From Tamarix chinensis (taxonomy: Eukaryota > Streptophyta > Magnoliopsida > Caryophyllales > Tamaricaceae): DNA of 64,000 bases. Where the stretch lies: the NCBI GenBank assembly GCA_030549775.1, contig CM060171.1, forward strand, positions 8,615,289 to 8,679,288, in the 5' to 3' direction. The translations under genes were made by a program, and so were the position numbers. Position 1 is the first letter of the stretch. The number at the start of each line of letters is the position of its first letter. A model generated the notes under the pieces. That model was not told where the DNA came from. It saw only the letters and a list, made by a program, of their open reading frames with translations, and did not search any database. This document shows, piece by piece, positions 25,361-38,261 of the stretch.

Positions 25361-28300
25361 TCAAACAGAGGTACCGCCACGTCGTAGAGGTTCAGCATCT
25401 GAGTGCACTTGGTCACTTCTAGCCTGCTGGTCGAGGGGCATGTACTGTGACATGATAGCCATGATCTCAGAATCCATGTAAGACTGCAAAAGAAAATCAT
25501 CAGTTTTCTGTAGAATAAGCACATACGATTCGTGATAACAAGTCCGCGGACAATAAATAGCAGTGAAGGTTCTGATAGGGTATACCCGAAGCCTATACTT
25601 GTAGAAGATGTAACCAGCCATAACGGCGCCACCCACAACTGCTAAGACCACGATTGATACGAACCATGAAGAATTTGATGCATTTCTTGCTGGACAACAA
25701 ACAGGGGTACATAGTATTGACGGTCAGAACAAGCATCACAGATAACTTTTTTCAGGATTCGAAGGTATGATAACAGATTGAATGAGGTTCACAAACTGGA
25801 CAAATTCTTCATACAGAGGAGCCATTTTCTAGCTTACCAACGCATGTGTCCTGTTCCTGAATATAAAGACGGTTCCCGCCACAATTACAGTCATATCCAC
25901 CCCATTTGTTCTTACAGGAGCAACCACTACACTGACAGGCACTGCGTTCTTTGCATTCATCAATGTCTGTGGAAAACGATCAAGATAAAGAAAAGGAATA
26001 AATAGAGCAATTTATCTGAAATCCAAGTGGTTCATGATACAAGAATATGTTAAACATCAACTGTCTCTATGATATCCAACAGAGACAGAGAAAGAGGATA
26101 GCACCTTCACACTTGTGGCCATCCCCACGGAATCCTTTGGGGCATCGACAGCCAGTCAGATGAGACTCCTGAATGTTACGAAAGAAAATCTTAATTGGTG
26201 TTAGTAATATTACTACAGAGAACATTACAGGCAAAGGATAAAATTGATTTAGAAAAAAAAAAAAAAAAAAAAAAAGAGTAAGAGATAACGTCACAGAACT
26301 GAACAGGCTGTGAATGTTTTTCCACCCTTTGTGTCTTTCCAGCATCCACCATTGTTTATGGCACACCTTCCTTGGCCAACAGCTGTCAAAAAGCAAAGGG
26401 CAGGTGGGATATTCAAGAAATCTTTCAGGTGAGGAATCAGCACAGTAACAGCAATGAGAAACAAGTGCATTGATCTTGTTAAAAATGAACAAAGCGATTG
26501 TATTTATTGTAGTGCTGCTAAGGAACAGATCATATGGAGCAGATAAGCCCAGGCATCACTAATCAAACATAAATTAGAAGTGGAATCCAATAAGGCGATC
26601 AAGCCAAAAAAGGACGTTCCATGTTCAGATAAATTGTAAAATTTGAAATCATCTGATCTGAAGAATGGATAGCCTACCTACTTATTTTGTCAGCAATGTT
26701 CAACTATAAAATTACACTACTTAATGAAAATAACACAAATGGTATCATTGGTCCATTTATTAGTGTCATTGAACAACATTGAGAGATCCTTTATGGTGAA
26801 CCAAGGATGTCCCAACCACTGAATCAAGCAGGAAGGTTCTTCAAATATCATTGTCGATGCAGCAAACTCAAACACACAGTAGTAGTTCACTTGACATATA
26901 AATTTGAAGCAGAAAGTGCCAACGTACGGGAAAAAATCTATTTTCTTTGCATGGATGTATGTATGCTCAGATATCTGCCACGTAGTGACCAATAAAAGGG
27001 TTCAAAATTGTCATCCTTCCTTTTCAAGAACGCGAATAAATAATGCAATGTCTTTAATATAGAAATGGTTGACTTTACATCAGCAACAAAAACAAAAGCT
27101 GCAGGCTTACTTTCCAGTTTCCCTACTGTCAGACCAATATATTCAAAAAACTCCATCACTCAAAATAAGATACCTTCACAAGATGTATAACCATCTCCTG
27201 TGTATTGAACACCATTTACTTGAGGGCATTCACAAACTCTACCCCTGTAAGTGTCCTGAATAAGATTAAAGTCAGGTATGGAGTTAGTGACAAAAATATA
27301 TGATGAAGTAGAATTTCATTTAGAAAAGGAAACAAAAAATTGAAGAATAAATCCAGGAATTATGTTCAACCTAGGTACAATGAGTTGATACCAAAAAACA
27401 ATATGGAACATTCTTACCTGACAAGCACTTATATTAGAATGCACATCCTGCCAGCAACCACCATTTCTTTCAAGACATTCATCAGTCTCCAGATCTAGAG
27501 AGTAACACAGTAACAAGGATCAGTAAGCAGTGCACTCAATTTTAATCACTGAAAAGAAGTGAACAAAGGGGAATTAGGATGCACACCTGAACTCAAACAT
27601 ATGGAAGGCTCTGTTGTCTCCTTGAACGCTGCACATACAGCCATCAACACAGCAGTTCTATCCAGCTTTCCTGCACAAAAAGCAAAATAAAAACTATTAA
27701 GCTATCAACATACGGCATTTCTGTAGGTGAAGGTAATAGCCACATAGATTGTCAGTGAAGGATAACTGGATAATATTTATGGACTATTCAATGAATTGCT
27801 CGTTGTGGATGAGGGTCAGGTGACTTGTATTGGACAAACACACAAATCTAGATTTACATACATGAGAAACAGCTCGACGCAATACTAAAAAAAGTTATCA
27901 TTCTTCTTCATATAATTACTTCTCTAGATTCCTGCTTCTTTTTGCCAGTGGAAAAAAATTGATACCAACCTCGATATTGGACATCATTTATTACCAAGGT
28001 GGGCAAGATGGTAACATCACCACGATTCCCTCGACCAATCTGAGTGTTACAAAATAGCAAGGAGTTAGACCATGCAAAACCTGTATAGTTCTGTGGAGAT
28101 TTGTTCATGGCAAGTTCAAATACATTACAACCAAATAAAGATTTAGGAACATGAATGAACATTTTATTGGCTTTATTCTGTGCGGCAGGGAGGACAAGCA
28201 CTGCTCTGAATAGCCAGACTTGCATCCTGCTGATGATAAGCAATTAAAGACCCTGCAGAGACATTTAAGAAGTCAAACATCTGACCTGTAAATCCTGTTC

Positions 28301-30042
28301 ATTTTTAAGGACTTCATTCACCACATCAGCTTCTGGATCTCCCAAGCATTTATTGATTTTATCAACTGGAAGACCTGTTGGATCAAATAAAGCGTATTAA
28401 TAAGAGCAACAGATAACAAGATCTAAAACAACACAGGTACGTAACCAGAAAGTACGATACATACTGAGGGACTTCAAGACTTCTTCTGCACATGTTTTGC
28501 TGTATCTTTTCTCCTTCATAGAGCACCTGATATGGAAATCTGTAACATAGTCCCACCAAACCCATGACCTGTTCTCCTCTTTACCAACCCTGTGCACACA
28601 GAGCTGCCTCAAGTTCTCAAAGACCACATCTTTACCCTCATAACCTTCTCCAAAATCTTTCTCAGGATCAGGTGCACAATACCGTCCCTTGTTAATGCAT
28701 TGGGACCTGCACTGTTCACTCTGAACAAAATCTCGAGGACAGTACCAAGTTATGTAGTGAGGAGTGAACTGGGTGTAACCACCCTTCTCTAGAATCTGAG
28801 CGTGACCTTTAAAATTCTTGATGAAATTCATCTGGTCATCACATCTAACGCCACACTCATCATTGCTGTTAGTCCACAGTTCATACTCTACTCTACCATC
28901 TGGGTTGGGCATGGATTCAGACCAGTCCAGTTTCAAGACTACATCATTACCCTTTTTCAAAGCCTCTTTTATGGTGCTACCGAAAGATCGTGTTATAAGC
29001 ACTGAAGGAATTTGTATCTTGTCAATATAGCCATCAGCATCATGGCTCTCTTCTGGTGAATCCATAGTTATCAGAGGCTCGTCAATGCTATCAGCAACTA
29101 AAACTGCTGCAGCTCCGGCTTGTTGTGCATTCCACACTTTCAACGCAAAGTAGCATTCTGATGATGTATGCATGGTACAAGGAATGTTTTCGGTTAGCCT
29201 CAAATTATACATGTACTGAGTATTTAGCTTTTATAAGGCTAGTCTAGCTCTCATCCCTGCAAGTAAAAAATACTAATTTTCGGCAGCAGGACGACCGGTT
29301 ACCTCCAAAGCTAAGTATGGTTGCATCCTTGGCTCACGGAGAATCTCCCCCCCCCCCAAACAGTTCCCGACCAAAAAGTAAGACAGAAACAAAAAGTAGG
29401 GGATTATAAGAGGAATCATCCGATCCACCCATATCAAAATGATCTTTTTCCCATCATATTTTCTCAGCATCACAAATAGAACGTATTGGAAAGACCAATG
29501 AAACAAAAAGTAGTCGCTTCAATATTGAAACAATTCTACATAATAAGGTCATGATCAAAAGAGAAAGATAATTAATCATAAACTAAGTACCATACGGAAA
29601 GCCAAGCACTGGCCATTTGATTAAGTCAGAAGCAGAGACATACATGTCGATGATCACTACAAATGGAAGCGAGAGAAAGAAATAAATTGGAAGAATGAAC
29701 AGAATGAATGAAAATATTACCTCCACGGTCAACGAGTAAAATGTTGGGCCGACTAGTCTTAGACTTAAAGGCATGATCCCCATCAAATGTCTTACAAGCA
29801 TCAGTACCCTTTGAAGGATAAACAACAGAACCAACCATGGAACCTCCATACTCAGGAACTCCAAAATTACCAATTGCGCCATCATGTTTTGATCTCATAT
29901 CATAAGGTGACAATACTGATATGCTATTTTCTTCCACTACAAACTTACCTCTTGCACACCAACTATTATAATCACTGCCCCAAACTATCATAACTATCAA
30001 TAATATCAACCTAACCCACTCATACCCATATGTGAGTTTCAT
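25361..30042 (-). CDS. VSR: Vacuolar sorting receptor (VSR/BP-80 family), 12 exons
   Basis: Coding exons on the minus strand: 30042-29721, 29157-28465, 28374-28286, 28039-27970, 27670-27587, 27494-27418, 27255-27174, 26382-26300, 26168-26105, 25966-25838, 25689-25586, 25483-25361. All joins keep frame and give 639 residues. Domains: N-terminal hydrophobic signal peptide (about 1-31), protease-associated domain ([31 protein letters not shown]), a large Cys-rich luminal region (exon 2), EGF-like repeats (about 420-564) with a calcium-binding-type DIDEC motif, one transmembrane helix (about 573-595), and a 40-residue cytosolic tail with EIMAIM and YMPL (613-616). Established knowledge: VSRs bind NPIR-type vacuolar signals in the late secretory pathway, and the tyrosine motif is read by adaptor complexes. 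The start is the first ATG; an in-frame GTG lies 15 nt upstream and is not used here. A broken copy of its 5' end lies at 46792-48640. Which VSR paralogue it is cannot be decided from sequence alone. Confidence 0.96.
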
Positions 30043-30400
30043 CGTTTTTAGGTCCACTCTGCTTCGACTTTTGATGTTTTTCTTTGGATGAAGATCGAAA
30101 TAGAAATGGGTTATAGTATCTGCGCTTGAATAATCTATAATATAAGAGCGTTGAAGACTTTGGAGTTGACGGGAAAATAAAATTGTATAATTGATTGAGA
30201 AAAAGAAAGGAAATGGCTAATGAAATAGTAATGCTTCTCTAGTAGTTCTATCAAACAAAAATGTTGGAAACGTTCTAGCGCTCCTGGTAAACGAGAGTGA
30301 TCGGCAAACACGGAGAAAGAGAGAAGAATTAATAGAAAAAGAAAGAGGAGAGAAGTCGTTGCTTTGTATTTGTTTGGAGTGACCTTGTCAATATAATTCA
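30043..30400 (-). promoter_or_regulatory. 5' leader / proximal promoter of the vacuolar sorting receptor gene
   Basis: This is the segment upstream of the receptor ATG. Most of it can be aligned to the leader of the duplicated pseudogene (48049-48640), including the AAATAAAATTGTATTATA-like and GAGAGATGAATTAAT-like stretches. That conservation marks the limit of the original duplication. No single promoter motif is certain. Confidence 0.5.
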
Positions 30401-30732
30401 TCCTTTGTATTTTGCGTACGATAAACGACAGGAGAATTGGTGCGTTGGGTAGGACGAGGTCAGCGAAACTAACATGGAATAGGACATGGCGGATGTTGTT
30501 TTCCGGAGCTCCGGAGAGCAAGTTAGAAATATCAAATGATCGATGCATACAGTCCAACGTAAGCAGATGTATAATCGTGAAATCTTTTTACATCAGTTCT
30601 TTGTGAATTCTATCTCTGTTCTAATTTTCGCGGGTTAGAATGTTCATTAGACTAAGCCTTGGGCTTTCTTCAATCTTAAGGCGATGAAAAGGATACAACA
30701 ATCGTCCGTTCTTCAACTTATAGCCTTTCCTC

Positions 30733-30985
30733 CCCCTCCTAATAAAAAAATTAATCATTATATCATCAAATTTTTATTTAAAATAAAACTACTTTTGTAT
30801 TAAAAAAAAAAAAAATAAAAAATATTTTCGTCTTTTACCCTTACATTCTATATTTTATTATGTATATGTTAAATGATTTGCTATATTTCAATAAAAATAT
30901 GAGTAAAATTTTAAGCCTACATTTATTAGAAAAAAGTGTATAAATTACTACAGTAACATCAATTTTTATATAAAGGGAGTATTTA
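30733..30985. mobile_element. Degenerate Stowaway-like MITE upstream of the receptor gene
   Basis: It starts CCTCCTAATAAAA and ends TATAAAGGGAGTAT, with an AT-rich interior. In reverse complement it resembles the insertion at 48268-48505. The left terminal repeat is partly lost. Confidence 0.45.
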
Positions 30986-33041
30986 TTTATATATGTATTT
31001 ATATTTTACATTAACTCATCTTTTTTTTTCCTCCTAAATTCTAACATTAGCAAATATCATAGTTAGAGCACTTAGGAATCAAACATTAAAAGTTGAAGCA
31101 CAAAGGAGTCACTCTTTCTAACTAGGTAACGAGAAGTTTTTTCAGTTTCTTTTACGTTTAGGTTGGGCGTTTTTGTTTTTTTCAAATTGGATAGAATTTA
31201 ATTAGGTTGTCTCCAAATTATTTATTTATAGATTTTTATCGGTTGTTTCTTGAATGTGAGCATCTATTTTCTACCCAAAATTTGGTTATGGCTTCATTAT
31301 GGTAGACGAAATAAAGCTTATGGAGTCCTGGTCCTTTTTTTATTTATAAAATGGCCATTTGGTTTTCTTAACAATAGATTTTTTAGAGCCACTAATTTAT
31401 ATGTTACCTGATGTAACCACACTAGCTATCCACAATATTGTTTACGACCTTATAAGTGTCGTAGACATTTGAAAAACTATGTAAGCATTTTATATAAATT
31501 CCAAACAAGTTATATTCATTTCAAAATATAATTTGAATTGGTTTAAAATCATAGATCAATAAGAAATGAGATGGTAAGTGTTACAAACGTTCAATACTAT
31601 TACAAGAAAAAACATTTAAGACTATATATATTATCAATGCATTTGAGTTTAGAAATCTTCATTATCTAAGCTTATTTTTAAGCTTCTTATTTCAATTGTT
31701 CAATCCCCATTTGCATTGGATCAAACAACTTGAAAGAAATAAAAAATAAAATAAAATTGAAGTTTGTTGTCATCAAAATAATATTTGACTACCCTATATT
31801 TAATGTTAATTCTTGGATTCATGAAAATTAATCTTCTTGTGCCTTCATATAATGTTGCATGTAGTGCCCCATTTACATTTGAACCCATCCATATGAAAGA
31901 GTGTGTAAAAATTTAAGAAGATGATCTTAAACATGTGAAAGCTCTGTGTAAATCTTCTTCACCTAATTAACTTTCAATGTTATCGACCACAATATGACAT
32001 CATTCTCAATTACACTATAGCTCTATTTCATAAGCAAGTTATAACATCTCAAGTGGTGCTTCAACGTCTTATAATGTAGTTAGAAGAGAAAGGTGACTCC
32101 TAACTACCAACTAATAATGAAGAAGTAAACTTGGCCAACTTTTTACCATAAGCGCGAAGGGCTTAGGAAAATGTCTCCAAAAACACTTTTGAGTAAATAT
32201 TTTTGGTCCTTTCTAAGGCAAGAGTGTTACAAATTCATAATGGGTAGGGGATACAATCTATAAGGAGGATGAAGAAGTAGGTTAGAAAACAAGAGAGCCA
32301 CTGTGAGAAGAAATGCTCAAAATACTTCATTTTCTAATAAGGAAGGGAGTCAACACAAAGTTGACTATATATGTAGCGATGAGTTCTTTATGATTTAAGC
32401 ATGTGAGAAACCACAATTAAACATACTTATATTTTTATAGCCCTAATATAAGAGAAGTCTAGGGAGTGGATGATCATGACCAACCACAACAATTTCTATA
32501 AAGCTTCATATATGAAATAGTGCACACCCACAAGAATTTTTTTTTTTTAAAAAAAGAAAAAAATATCTCACCATAAGATGCTAACTCAACAAATCATTTA
32601 TGTGCTAATATAATGAAACATTAAATTGGTGAACAAAAAAAATATGTGTAATATGTGATTTTGCTTCTATTAATGGAAGAGAGTTACACTATGTTTTTTG
32701 AAAATAATCAAAACCAAGTATCATTGCTCCAACTTAAAAAAGTGCCTAGCACAATCAATTATCTCTTCATCCCTAAGAAGGTGAACAATAGAACGTGTTA
32801 CTAACGGAAACACATGAATGTGGCCTCATAAATTTCATTTCATGTTTAATGGATAAGATAGTTATCAAAGATAAAATCACACATTACATTTGAAAAATCA
32901 AAGACACTTACTTAATTAAGAGATTATTATAACACAAAAATAACACAAATAATTAAGAGAAAATATTACATTATCTTGGGCAGTCATATTCGCTCTAAAA
33001 GTACAAACTATGGCATGAACTTAACTTTAAAGAGCATAAAG
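30986..33041. other. Intergenic, probably old retrotransposon-derived DNA
   Basis: AT-rich with stops in every frame. Its right edge continues across the inserted element at 33042-37960 into 37966-38261, which ends in a polypurine tract. It may therefore be the internal part of an old LTR element, but no protein domain could be recognised. Confidence 0.4.
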
Positions 33042-33359
33042 TGTAATCCCCTCAAATTTTAGAAAACCTATAATTTAATGAATATCTTTTATTTGAAATA
33101 AATTATCTTTTAAAATTATATAGTTTAATTATTTTATGGATTTTTGAGCATATCGATTTGGATAGGAATATTTAATAAATTAAAACTAAATATTTTGTTA
33201 TTTTATCATATTATTTTTATTTAAATAATTTTTCAAACTAATATTTTACTAAAATTATCCTTTTTAAACTAATATATTAAATTATATTGAATTAAATTAT
33301 TAAATTAAATAATTTATCAAAAATATGACATTTTATTATTTTATAAATTAAATTATTTT

Positions 33360-34430
33360 ATTTTCCCTGTTTTTCCATTTCCCTTTTCCCTTTTTTCCCT
33401 TTCTCCTTTTTCTTCTTTCTTTTCTTCTCTTTTTTCAACTCCTTCGGACCGCCCGTGCCGGGCCAGCCCCTCATCCTGCATGTCTGGGCCTTCAGCCCAC
33501 TCCCTTCCCTTTTCTCCTTCTCCTGCACGGGCCGCTCCCTCTTTCCTTTCCCCTCCTCTCTCGCACATCACGACCCAGCCCATACCCCCTCTTTTCTTTC
33601 TTTCCTTTCCCCTTCTACCTAGGTCGGCCCAGTTCCCCTTTTTCTTTCCCAGTCCGGCCTGGTGTCCCCCTTCCCTTTCTTTCTTCTTCTTCTTCTACGC
33701 CCCAACCCAGGCCCCCAACTTACCCCTGTCGCCATGCATGCCACCTCGGGCACGCCGACCACCGCCTGCTGCCACCACTTCAACCCCCCCTCTCTCTCTC
33801 TCTTCCACCATCCCTTTTTTTCACCATTTAGGCCAAACCAGCCATGCACTCCCCACCCGCATGGCTCTTCCTTTCCCTTCTTTCCCTCCCTCTCCTTGCC
33901 ACCCTACCACCTCCCTGCCACCGACCGACCACCTATCCCCCTATCCTCCTTCTTCTTTTTCTTCTCCTCTTCATCCTTTTTCCTACCCCATTTTTTGAGC
34001 CCCATACCTTCCCCGGCCTCCCTCTTCTCCCTTTCTTCTCCTTCCTTTTTCCTCCCTGTTTTGGCTACGCTGCCACCCTCTGCAGCTTCAACCGCCACAC
34101 CAACCCCTTGCACTACTCCTACCATCCTCTACCTCAGCCTTGAACACCACAATACCCCTCTCGAACCCCTGTAGTCCCCTCTCCCTCCCTCTCCTTTTTT
34201 TCCCTTCTTTCCCCCCTTATCGGCAACCTCCCTATAACCCCTCCATTCGCCGCCGTCCGGCTACCCTTGGCCACTAACAACCTATCCTCAACCACCACCT
34301 ACACCCCCTCTTCACTCCTGCACCCTTCCCTTGCCTCCAATCCTCCCCCATCTACCTTCTTTCCTAGCCATTATTCCTTTCCTTCACCCTCCCTTCGAGT
34401 CTTCCTCCTTTTTATTTTGCATGCAGCTCA
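33360..34430. repeat. CT-rich tract in element B
   Basis: About 1 kb of almost pure pyrimidine on the plus strand (CCTTT, CTTCTT and CCTCC words). It gives long open frames rich in Pro/Ser/Phe on one strand and Gly/Arg/Lys on the other. These are composition artefacts, not genes. The same position in elements C and G is also CT-rich. Confidence 0.85.
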
Positions 34431-35084
34431 TGATGTATGAGTAGTATGAGCTGCTGCATGCCTTAGTATTTTAGTACAAAATTTTTAAGGTATAATAGCA
34501 TTTTAACTTAAGTGTTTCATTAATTAAATTTTATAAATTTTTATGCTTTGGATTCTCATCTCTAATATGATAAGTTTTGATACTACTTTTAGGTGTCGAT
34601 TTTGTTATCTAAAGCTTGAATCTTTAATTGAAATACCGGTAAGGTTCATTTTTGCAGGAATTAAGGTAATCATTAAACCCCACTTAAACGCATGGATAAA
34701 TATATATTAGCACATTAGGATTTTTAATATGTTATTATGCTTGATATTTGTGGTTTAATATAATATATATATTTGCTTATATTGAGTGATAAAAAGGAAA
34801 GTATGTTAGTTTATATTCCATGTGTGGAAATGTTGCTTAAAGGAAGAGTTTGATTATTAATGAAAGTGTTAAGTACTTATCCATGTTATATTATGTTATT
34901 GTGATCATTTATGCATGAATAATATTATTGTGAGCCCTAGGGGCATTTTAATAATATTTCTTGTGCAATAATGTGGCCTAATATATGTGGGTGCTAATAA
35001 GTATTATATTAAAATATAATAGTTAGTGAAGTTGGATAGTGTTAATGGAGTATTAATATTATTATTCCATGTGGTAATGTTACT

Positions 35085-35990
35085 TTAATAAAAGTAGTGT
35101 AATAAAGGGGGTAAAGTGATAATTTTGGAGGCAAAAGGGCAATATGGTAAGTTTATAAGTAAATGGAAAAATGGTAATTTTAGAAGTAAAGGAGGGTAAT
35201 ATGGTAATTTTGGAAGAAAAGGGCAAAATGGTAATTTGGAAGTAAAAGAGGTATTATGGTAATTTTATAAGAAAAAGGGTATTGTGGTAATTTTATAAAT
35301 AAAAGGACATTATGGTAACTTTGGAAGAAAAGGGGACGTAAGGGGAAATAAAAGGATATTATAGTAAATTTGGGAGTAAAGGGTAAAGTGGTAATTTTGG
35401 AAGTAAAGGGGGTAAAATGGTAATTTTGGAAGAAAAGGACAGAATGGTAATTTTATAAGAAAAGAGCAAAATGGTAATTTTATAAGTAAAGGGCAAAATG
35501 GTAATTTTATAAGTAAAAGGGCATTATAGTAATATTGAAAGTAAGGGGTACAATGATAATTTTATAAATAAAAGGACACTATGGTAACTTTGGAAGTAAG
35601 GGGTAAAATGGTAACTTTATAAATAAAAGGACATTATGGTAAACTTGGAAGTAAGGGGTAGAAGGGTAATTTTGTAAATAAAAAGATATTATGGTAATTT
35701 GGAAGTAAGTGGTAATTTGGTAATTTTAATAATGGACAAGGGTAATTTGGTAATTATGATAATAGAGAAAGGTAATTTGATAATTTAACCAAATAAAGGG
35801 TACTTTGGTAATTTTGATAATGGAGAAGGGTAATTTGGTAATTATGATAATAGAGAAGGGCAAATGGGTGATTTAACCAATTAAAGGACAAATTGGTAAT
35901 TATGATAATGTAGAAGGGTAATTTGGTAAATTATCCAACTAAAGGGCAATTTAGTAATTATAACAAAGGAGAAGGGCAATTTGGTAATCT
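35085..35990. repeat. 28-bp minisatellite in element B
   Basis: About 30 degenerate units of the form AAAGGGNAAAATGGTAATTT plus TATAAGTA or GGAAGTA. Unit length is near 27-28 bp. Units differ at many positions, so the array is old. Confidence 0.9.
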
Positions 35991-36909
35991 AACCAACCGA
36001 ATAGGAATTATGATAAGTATAACAATTATGAAGGATGATTGGTGACCTAATAAGTGTGGGAGATAACTTGGTAACCCAAACCGAGTAGGGATGTAGCTAA
36101 GAACAATAATGTGTGTGTTATATGCCTCATGTGCCATGTGTTATGCCATATTGTGTACTTTATGCTTAATGATTAATCATGTGTAGCACAACTTTAAGTG
36201 ATGTATGCTTATGTGACTTCCTTATGGCATGTAGATAATGATTATATATGTTGTGCATACGATGTAATCCTCTAGGACATGCATGCTAGGATGTTTAATA
36301 ATATGACATAGGGTAAAAGGATAAAAAGGAATAAAGGGGAAGTGAGTTGACTAAGGGGGCACGATATTGACCTTAATATCTCATGATCCATGAGGGAAAA
36401 AATAGAAGGATATTATGATCAAAATGAATGAGTGATGCAACTCTTGTATGGAAGGTTTCTAGGTTTTAGATGGGATAATCCTTACGTAAGAAAGGTGTCA
36501 GGGTTTGAGCAGCCAACTAGGGTTTTACGGTCACATGTCTGATTGGTGAGTAAAGTGATGGGATTTGGGTTGAAACTAAATGAGATGAGGTATTGGACGA
36601 TAAAGAAAGGTTGAGCCACATAGGTCTGATTAAGGTTTCATAGGAAAACCCTAGAGAGCGGTAGTGAGAGAATTTGAATGTCATAAGGTGATGAGCCTCG
36701 ACCCACACCCTTAGAAGTTGGGTTTTCGTTATGAGTAGATGTAAGGAGAAATGGATGTTGGGGTGTGATAAGAGGCGCAAAGGTCTTAAGATATGGGACA
36801 GGCCCTCTCGGGAGGATAGAAGTAGAGGTCGGTGGCATGGATGTCAAGGGTGAAATACTTTTGAATAATATACGAACACTAATCACTTAAAGTAGAAGAT
36901 TATTGAGTC

Positions 36910-37260
36910 GGGCCCAGACTGATCCACCGACATAATAGTGGCCATGTGTCGAGGTGCCCTAGAGACCGATCCACCGGTATATAATAGTAGTTAGGTGCGT
37001 TCTGCCCTATAAGTGATCGATCCACCGGCTATAATAGTGGGAGATCCCGAGCTCAATAACCCAAACCCTATGTTTGATAAGACACATAAAAGGCACTAAG
37101 TACTTATAGTTAAACACCATGAGAGTCAGGGCCAGACCGATCCATCGGGATAATAGTGGCCAGGAGCATTTTGCCCTAGAGATTAATCCACCGGCATATA
37201 ATAGTGGTTAGGTGCGTTCTGCCCTATAAGTGACCGATCCACCGGCTATAATAGTGGGGT
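36910..37260 (+). repeat. CCACCGG...ATAATAGTGG module array in element B
   Basis: Six modules in two triplets. Each contains GATCCACCGGC(T)ATAATAGTGG or a near variant. The linkers GTGCGTTCTGCCCTATAAGT and GGGATCCCGAGCTCAA-like recur in order. The spacer between triplets contains ACACCATGAGAGTCAGGGCC. Confidence 0.9.
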
Positions 37261-38261
37261 TCTCGCACTCACATGGATATAAAATCTGAGAGATGATTGA
37301 ATAATGATGGACTAATGGCTTAAGGCCCAAAAGTATTGATTTTGCACCATGATATGGCTTAAGGCCCGAAAGTATCAATTGTACGTTACGACCTATTAAT
37401 ATCTGATTGAATGTTAAGTATGTGAATGTTATGTATGTACATCTTGTTATATATGAATATAGTGTTGTATCATGTGTTACATTGCGGGCCTACTTTTAAG
37501 TGTGTTTTTAAAGGGTTACTCAGTACCATAGTACTGAAGGGTTCCATTTGTGGGGCCCCTACCTATTCAATGGATAGTATTCCTTGCAGGTCCTTTTTAG
37601 GTGCTATTCAAGTGGGCAATGGAAAATAGCGTAAGAAAATTATCCGGGCGTTTAGGGTTTCCCTCTTTTTCTCTTACTCCCTAATTTGAATGTATTCTTT
37701 AATCTTGTAACTGCCATTGGTGGATTTTATTCTTATAAATGGTTTATTGGGCTACTCTAATTTTTAATATGATTTGAATTTATAGCAATTGGTATTTTAT
37801 TTTCTAGCCTTAGCACTTGGTACTAGAACAGTATGAGCGAACCGGTTTGGTACTAAACGTGGCAGTAATATCCCCAGAATTCACAAGTCTTGTTATTTCA
37901 CTTCCGCTAAATCTTTTAATAAAATGAAATTTTTTAGTAGTGAATTTTAGGGGTGTTATATAAAGACTAGAAGGGAAAGGCTCCAAGAAAAAAATAATCC
38001 TCTATAATAGTAGGAGTAGGAGTTACAAACATAGCATCATAGTTCCCTGAAATAACCACCATAGAAACATAAACAAAAACCTACAACATATGAGCAAGCC
38101 TCTCTAAGGAAAAAACCAACATAGAGAGAGTAGAGGCTTGAAAAATATGATCAATGCTCCTGAGAGTAGTGATGAGAGAAGCCAGAGGTAGAGGCTATAA
38201 CTCCTTCCTAATTGGACATCAAAGAGAATGATGACCCCTAACAATCATTATGGGGGGAGGT

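Larger units (their letters stand above)
33042..37960 (+). mobile_element. Solo-LTR-like element B, 4.9 kb, TSD TAAAG
   Basis: It starts TGTAATCCCCTCAAATTTTAG and ends TAGGGGTGTTATA. The 5-bp target duplication is TAAAG at 33037-33041 and 37961-37965, both perfect. Order of parts: AT-rich 5' end, CT-rich stretch (33360-34430), 28-bp minisatellite (35085-35990), CATGCATG (36278-36285), module array (36910-37260), CAGTAC/GTACTG hairpin (37521-37536), terminal hairpin (37814-37860). There are no terminal direct repeats, primer-binding site or coding region inside, so a solo LTR formed by LTR-LTR recombination is the simplest reading. A non-coding element of its own kind cannot be excluded. The Ty3/gypsy (Tekay-like) origin is inferred from the termini. 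Confidence 0.9.

Noticed and set aside
25252..25638. Frames overlapping the last receptor exons in other phases
   Set aside because: Shadows of real exons; the spliced receptor reading explains the region fully.
33480..34174. Long overlapping open frames rich in Pro, Ser and Phe (plus strand) or Gly, Lys and Arg (minus strand)
   Set aside because: They lie in a CT-rich tract of LTR element B. Open frames on both strands come from lack of A/T-rich stop codons. No domain is recognisable.
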